Origin: an uncultured Alistipes sp.
GTDB lineage: Bacteria; Bacteroidota; Bacteroidia; Bacteroidales; Rikenellaceae
Direction of reading: 5' to 3'
Assembly (NCBI GenBank): GCA_905213895.1
Contig: CAJMKE010000008.1
Span: 55,569 to 119,568 of the forward strand
DNA length: 64,000 nucleotides
Below the pieces are notes generated by a model. It saw only the letters and a list, made by a program, of their open reading frames with translations. It had not been told where the DNA came from and ran no database searches. Both the position numbers and the translations under genes were made by a program. How positions within the stretch are numbered: the first letter of the stretch is position 1; the number at the start of each line of letters is the position of its first letter. Below are positions 60,698-64,000 of the stretch, piece after piece.

Positions 60698-62035
60698 TTA
60701 TTTATTTTCGAATTTTCCCAAAACCTTATCCAAAGCGACTTTCGAAGTCAGGAAGTTGTACACCGACTGGTTGCGGCTCAACTCCGCCTGCGTGAGAGCC
60801 AACTGCGAGTTGTCCACCTCGACGAGCGTGCCGCTTCCGATTTCGTAACGCTTGACCGAGATGTCGTATCCGTGCTGCGCCTGCTCGACCGTCGCATTAG
60901 CCGAGTGGAACTGCTTGACGCTCGTATCCATGTTGTTTATGTACTGCACGATAGCCACTCTCAACTGGCGTTCGGTATTTTCGCGCTGCAACTGGATGTT
61001 CGACAGGTTCAGCCGCGCCTGACGCGTTGCCGCACGCTTGGAGTTGCCGGCGAAAATCGGAATGTTGAGTTGCACGCCAGCATACGAATAGGGATTCCAT
61101 GCGTCGCGGACGAAGAACTTGCCGTCGTTGCCGAGCGCTGTATAAAGATACGCCGCGTTTATCGACAGTGTAGGCACGTTAGCCATCTTGGTAAGTTTCA
61201 ACGCCTTCTGCAACTGCTGCTCCTGAATGTCGAACTGCTTCATCGTCGAGTTGTCTTCGAGGTTGAGTTGTGCCAAATCGTAGCCGTAACTCATAGCCGC
61301 CTCATAATCCATGAGCGAACCCGCCACGTCGATATTCTTCTGCAAGTCGATGCCCAACAGAGCCTTCAACTGCCACAGAGTGAGCGTAACGCTGTTCTCC
61401 GCCTCGAACACGTTCGGAATGGCGTTCTGCACCGAAACGTTCGACGTGATGAGGTCGTATTCCGACACCGAACCGACGTCGTACTTCTTCTTCACGTTCT
61501 TGTTGTTCTCCACGGCATTGTCGTACACGCGCTTGTAGAGCGAGAGCGACTCTTTCGCCATCAGAGCCGAATAGTACGCCTTCGCAACCTGCTCGACCAT
61601 GTCCAGACGCGACGAGCGCGCCTTCTCGACCGCGAGTTCCACGTCGAGAGCCGATATTTTGAGGCTCGTCCACAACTGCGCATTGACAATCGGCATCGCG
61701 GCGGTAACGCCTCCGTTGAACGAATTGTCGCTGCCGACCTTTATGGACTGCGTCTGACCGCCGAAATCCATGCTCATCGTCTGCTTTTCTATCACGCGCT
61801 GGTACTGTGCCGTCGCGTCGATTTGCGGATAGAGGCTCGCATAAGTCCCCTGCTTCGCATAACGCTTAATCTCAATCTCCTGGTCGGCGATTTTGATTGT
61901 CGGGTTCTCGCTCAGCGCAATCTCCAACGCCTGCTCCAAAGTCAGAGTTACGACCTCGCCCTGCGGTGTCTGTGCCGCTGCGGCGAACACGGTCATAACC
62001 GAACCTAAAACTAAAACCAATCTTCTCATATTCAT
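60698..62035 (-). CDS. TolC-family outer-membrane efflux protein
   Basis: The 445-residue protein has a cleavable signal peptide (ending MTVFAAAA-QTPQG) and the TolC internal duplication: LTLEQALEIALSENPTIKIADQEIEIKRY near the N-terminus and the matching AGVQLNIPIFAGNSKRAATRQARLNLSNIQLQ later. It forms the outer-membrane exit duct. It lies 25 bp after tetR. Confidence 0.94.
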   Translation of the reverse strand: MNMRRLVLVLGSVMTVFAAAAQTPQGEVVTLTLEQALEIALSENPTIKIADQEIEIKRYAKQGTYASLYPQIDATAQYQRVIEKQTMSMDFGGQTQSIKVGSDNSFNGGVTAAMPIVNAQLWTSLKISALDVELAVEKARSSRLDMVEQVAKAYYSALMAKESLSLYKRVYDNAVENNKNVKKKYDVGSVSEYDLITSNVSVQNAIPNVFEAENSVTLTLWQLKALLGIDLQKNIDVAGSLMDYEAAMSYGYDLAQLNLEDNSTMKQFDIQEQQLQKALKLTKMANVPTLSINAAYLYTALGNDGKFFVRDAWNPYSYAGVQLNIPIFAGNSKRAATRQARLNLSNIQLQRENTERQLRVAIVQYINNMDTSVKQFHSANATVEQAQHGYDISVKRYEIGSGTLVEVDNSQLALTQAELSRNQSVYNFLTSKVALDKVLGKFENK

Positions 62036-62060
62036 TCTGTCTGTATAATATGTTCCGTAA

Positions 62061-62684
62061 TTAAAAGTCGTACAGTTTTTTCTCCTTCACGAGCCTGTCT
62101 ATCTGCCGCACGCCCTCTTCGGTCGCTATTCCGCGGAAGAAATTGACTATCGTATACATGAATGCACCCTTTTCCGTAACGCCTTCGGGCAGTATAATAT
62201 TGTTCCTCTGTCCGAAAACTCCCGTTGCGGTGTAGTAAAAAATCGTTATGGAGAGGTCTACATTGATATTGCTGTTGATAAGACCGAAATCGATGTAACT
62301 CAATATCACCTCACGTAGACGGCTTACCCCCCCCCTTATATGTTCCACTCTGATGCGGTCGAAAACCGCCGGATAGAACTTTTGGAGGTTCGTCATCATG
62401 CGGTGATGGCGTTCGCCGCCGTCGAGCATCAGTTTGAATCCGTTGAACAGTGCTTCGAGTTTGTCGTCGCACGCCGCAGTGGTTTCGGCGACCATGCGCA
62501 ACTGCTCGTCCATCAGATACTTCATGCACAGGTAAATCAACTCCTCCTTATCGGTAAACATCTCGTACAGCGTACGTTTCGATATACCGAGCGTATGGGC
62601 TATATCGTCCATGCGGATAGACTTTATACCCAGTTCGACGAACATCCGTGCGGTCTGCTCTATGATTCTTTCTCGCTGCGACAT
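62061..62684 (-). CDS. TetR-family repressor with an internal nine-G tract
   Basis: The 207-residue protein has an N-terminal TetR helix-turn-helix (IRMDDIAHTLGISKRTLYEMFTDKEELI, ~24-51) and a helical ligand domain. It precedes the tolC-acrA-acrB genes on the same strand and probably autoregulates the operon. At 62327-62335 the coding strand has nine consecutive G, encoding RGGV (~117-120). Loss of one G brings TAA into frame at once; gain of one G leads to TGA a few codons later. Both would truncate the ligand domain and could derepress efflux. Confidence 0.9.
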   Translation of the reverse strand: MSQRERIIEQTARMFVELGIKSIRMDDIAHTLGISKRTLYEMFTDKEELIYLCMKYLMDEQLRMVAETTAACDDKLEALFNGFKLMLDGGERHHRMMTNLQKFYPAVFDRIRVEHIRGGVSRLREVILSYIDFGLINSNINVDLSITIFYYTATGVFGQRNNIILPEGVTEKGAFMYTIVNFFRGIATEEGVRQIDRLVKEKKLYDF

Positions 62685-62705
62685 AATTTCACCTTATTCC
62701 GACTG

Positions 62706-62735
62706 CAAATATAGGCAAGAAAACTTTATAAACAA
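62706..62735 (-). promoter_or_regulatory. Promoter of the tetR efflux operon
   Basis: On the minus strand TTG (62733-62735), a 19-nt spacer and TATATTTG (62706-62713) match the consensus exactly, 22 bp before the tetR start. Confidence 0.75.
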
Positions 62736-62844
62736 TAAAAGTTTTCAAGTTTTATGCGTTTTTTCACCGCACAAACTGTTCCGTTTCGCGCATACGCGCA
62801 AAACGGAGTTGCTGTCATAAGGTTGTTGGGGGGGGGTAAGGCAG

Positions 62845-62889
62845 AGTCCTTAAAGTCCTTAAAGTCCTTAAAGACTTTAAGGTCGTTAG
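62845..62889. repeat. TTAA 9-bp-unit repeat, copy 12
   Basis: CCTTAAAGT-CCTTAAAGT-CCTTAAAGA-CTTTAAGGT is the cleanest tandem: four units at exact 9-bp spacing. It lies just after a G9 tract (62828-62836) and before the end of a glycosyltransferase gene. Confidence 0.8.
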
Positions 62890-62914
62890 GGGCGCAGGGA
62901 GATTCGCCCGTCGG

Positions 62915-63631
62915 CTACCTGCGCCGTATTTTCCGGAAAGGCAGTTTCAGCACCCCGAAGAACGCTTCGCCGAATATTCCGCCCGACATCTTCGACGTTC
63001 CGGCTTCGCGGTCCACGAAGATTATCGACTCCTCGCCGATGCGGAAACCGAGTTTCCATGCCGTATACTTCATCTCTATCTGGAATCCGTAACCGACCAT
63101 CCGCACACCGTCGAGGTCTATCGTCTGCAACACCTCGCGACGGTAGCCGACGAAACCCGCCGTTGCGTCGCACACGGGCATTCCCGTAACGATGCGGACG
63201 TACCGCGACGCGAAATAGGACATCAGCAGCCGCGACAGAGGCCAGTTCACGACATTCACGCCGCGCACGTAGCGCGAGCCGACGACGACATCCGAATCGG
63301 TTTCGAGCCGTCGCACGAGCCGCAGCAGGTCGTCGGGATTGTGCGAAAAGTCGCAGTCCATCTCGAATATCATGTCGTAGCCGTGTTCCAACGCCCAGCG
63401 GAATCCCGCGATATACGCCGTACCCAGACCCAGTTTGCCGCTGCGGCGGATAAGGTGGATGCGGTCGGAGGCAATCATGCGCTCGCCCTCGATGATTTCG
63501 GCAGTGCCGTCGGGCGAACCGTCATCCACGAAAAGCATCTCGAATCCGCCGTCGAGCGAAAGCACCTTCTTTATCATCCGCGCGACGTTCTCGCGTTCGT
63601 TGTATGTCGGAATAATGACGAGTTTACGCAT
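62915..63631 (-). CDS. Polyprenol-phosphate mannosyltransferase-like family 2 glycosyltransferase
   Basis: The 238-residue protein has the GT-A fold with PTYNERENVARMIKKVL, LFVDDGSPDGTAEII and the catalytic IFEMDCDFSHNPDDL. It ends GVLKLPFRKIRRR. This matches bacterial dolichyl-phosphate-mannose-synthase-type enzymes (Ppm1-like), which load a sugar on a polyprenyl carrier at the inner membrane. There is no transmembrane domain, as in the minimal forms. It starts 2 bp after the next glycosyltransferase gene. Confidence 0.9.
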   Translation of the reverse strand: MRKLVIIPTYNERENVARMIKKVLSLDGGFEMLFVDDGSPDGTAEIIEGERMIASDRIHLIRRSGKLGLGTAYIAGFRWALEHGYDMIFEMDCDFSHNPDDLLRLVRRLETDSDVVVGSRYVRGVNVVNWPLSRLLMSYFASRYVRIVTGMPVCDATAGFVGYRREVLQTIDLDGVRMVGYGFQIEMKYTAWKLGFRIGEESIIFVDREAGTSKMSGGIFGEAFFGVLKLPFRKIRRR

Positions 63632-63633
63632 AA

Positions 63634-64000
63634 TTACATCAGTTTATCGAATCGGCGCATGCCGAACAAATATCTCAACACAATCGTACCTTTATATATA
63701 TACGGCGACTCGGCGACCGCACCGCCCCTTATCGCCCGCCGTTCGCGCGCGAGCCGACGATGCCACTTCGCGAAATCGCGATACGCCGCGAAAACCGCCT
63801 TGAACCCGCCCGTATTTCCTCCGAGCAAATAACCTGCCGCCGCCGCCAGGTCGAGCAGCGGTCGCACCACTGCCGCGACTGCACGCTGCACGGGCGGGGC
63901 GCAGCGGTAGAGCATCGCAAGGTTGTTGCGGTGGTTCAGAAATATCTTGCGCGGCGAGCCGTTCGCCAGAGTTCCGCCGCCGAGGTGGTACACCCTGCTT
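63634..64000 (-). CDS. Family 2 glycosyltransferase, C-terminal part (5' partial)
   Basis: The frame is open to the end of the window, so the start lies beyond 64000. The visible ~121 residues contain VYHLGGGTLANGSPRKIFLNHRNNL-type sequence, typical of the region after the catalytic domain in rhamnosyl/galactofuranosyl-type GT2 enzymes. A hydrophobic helix (VVRPLLDLAAAAGYLLGG) follows, then a basic C-terminus. The stop codon lies 2 bp before the mannosyltransferase-like gene, indicating an operon. Confidence 0.75.
   Translation of the reverse strand, partial: SRVYHLGGGTLANGSPRKIFLNHRNNLAMLYRCAPPVQRAVAAVVRPLLDLAAAAGYLLGGNTGGFKAVFAAYRDFAKWHRRLARERRAIRGGAVAESPYIYKGTIVLRYLFGMRRFDKLM

Noticed and set aside
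6911..62889. TTAA arrays considered as CRISPR-like repeats
   Set aside because: Units are 9 bp, contiguous, degenerate and without unique spacers; no cas genes occur in the window.

Overview
The window is chromosomal DNA from a GC-rich member of the Bacteroidales. I infer an Alistipes-like (Rikenellaceae) gut organism. The evidence is the repeated Bacteroidetes promoter form (TTTG or TTG, about 19-20 nt, then TAnnTTTG), the FimA/Mfa1-type fimbrillin, BACON and GLUG-type lipoproteins, the PG0541-type efflux accessory protein, the Rnf complex and the fused DAHP synthase/chorismate mutase. No sequence search was possible, so the genus is an inference. Around 50 protein genes are supported. No tRNA, rRNA, CRISPR array or insertion sequence was seen.

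Layout. 1-4260: end of a fimbrillin gene and a large fimbria-associated lipoprotein. 4530-6815: acyl-CoA ligase and an AT-rich orphan gene with an operator-like palindrome. 7013-11788: 1142-residue surface lipoprotein and an AraC-type regulator. 12140-15323 (minus): TPM-domain protein (apparently frameshifted), unknown exported protein, LemA and an orphan response regulator. 15562-21731: DUF349 protein, then pyrG-yidC-exonuclease. 21786-24605: MATE exporter and an RsuA/RluB-type pseudouridine synthase. 24703-30528 (minus): ligA-dapA-DUF4919-like gene and a clostripain-like lipoprotein. 30669-32645: small acidic protein, then an AT-rich island with a strong candidate structured non-coding RNA, two small genes and dispersed repeats. 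32646-36800 (minus): thiL-divIC-like, queE-hpt and a peptide transporter. 37011-44375: two GH13 enzymes flanking a HAD-like gene and a Wzc/Wza pair. 44596-51874: nadE-rseC-rnfBCDGEA. 51978-55882 (minus): aromatic amino acid operon pheA-aminotransferase-DAHP synthase/chorismate mutase-tyrA behind an apparent leader-peptide attenuator. 56253-62684 (minus): tetR-tolC-acrA-acrB-PG0541 efflux operon. 62915-64000: two family 2 glycosyltransferases.

How the genes work together. The nadE-rnf run joins NAD supply to a ferredoxin:NAD redox ion pump. The aromatic operon covers entry to the shikimate pathway, both prephenate branches and a transaminase, and its leader could sense all three aromatic amino acids. 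The efflux operon sits under its own TetR gene, which contains a nine-G tract positioned like a phase switch.

The observations most worth a second look are: (i) the promoter-to-terminator non-coding RNA at 31170-31401; (ii) the 13-codon leader rich in Tyr, Trp and Phe inside the terminator hairpin before pheA; (iii) a family of 9-bp-unit TTAA repeats after genes and next to terminators; (iv) an 80-bp dispersed hairpin repeat with a compensatory base change, one copy lying inside the rnf operon; (v) four tracts of exactly nine G, one inside tetR; (vi) a NadE lacking the glutaminase cysteine; (vii) the frameshifted TPM gene.
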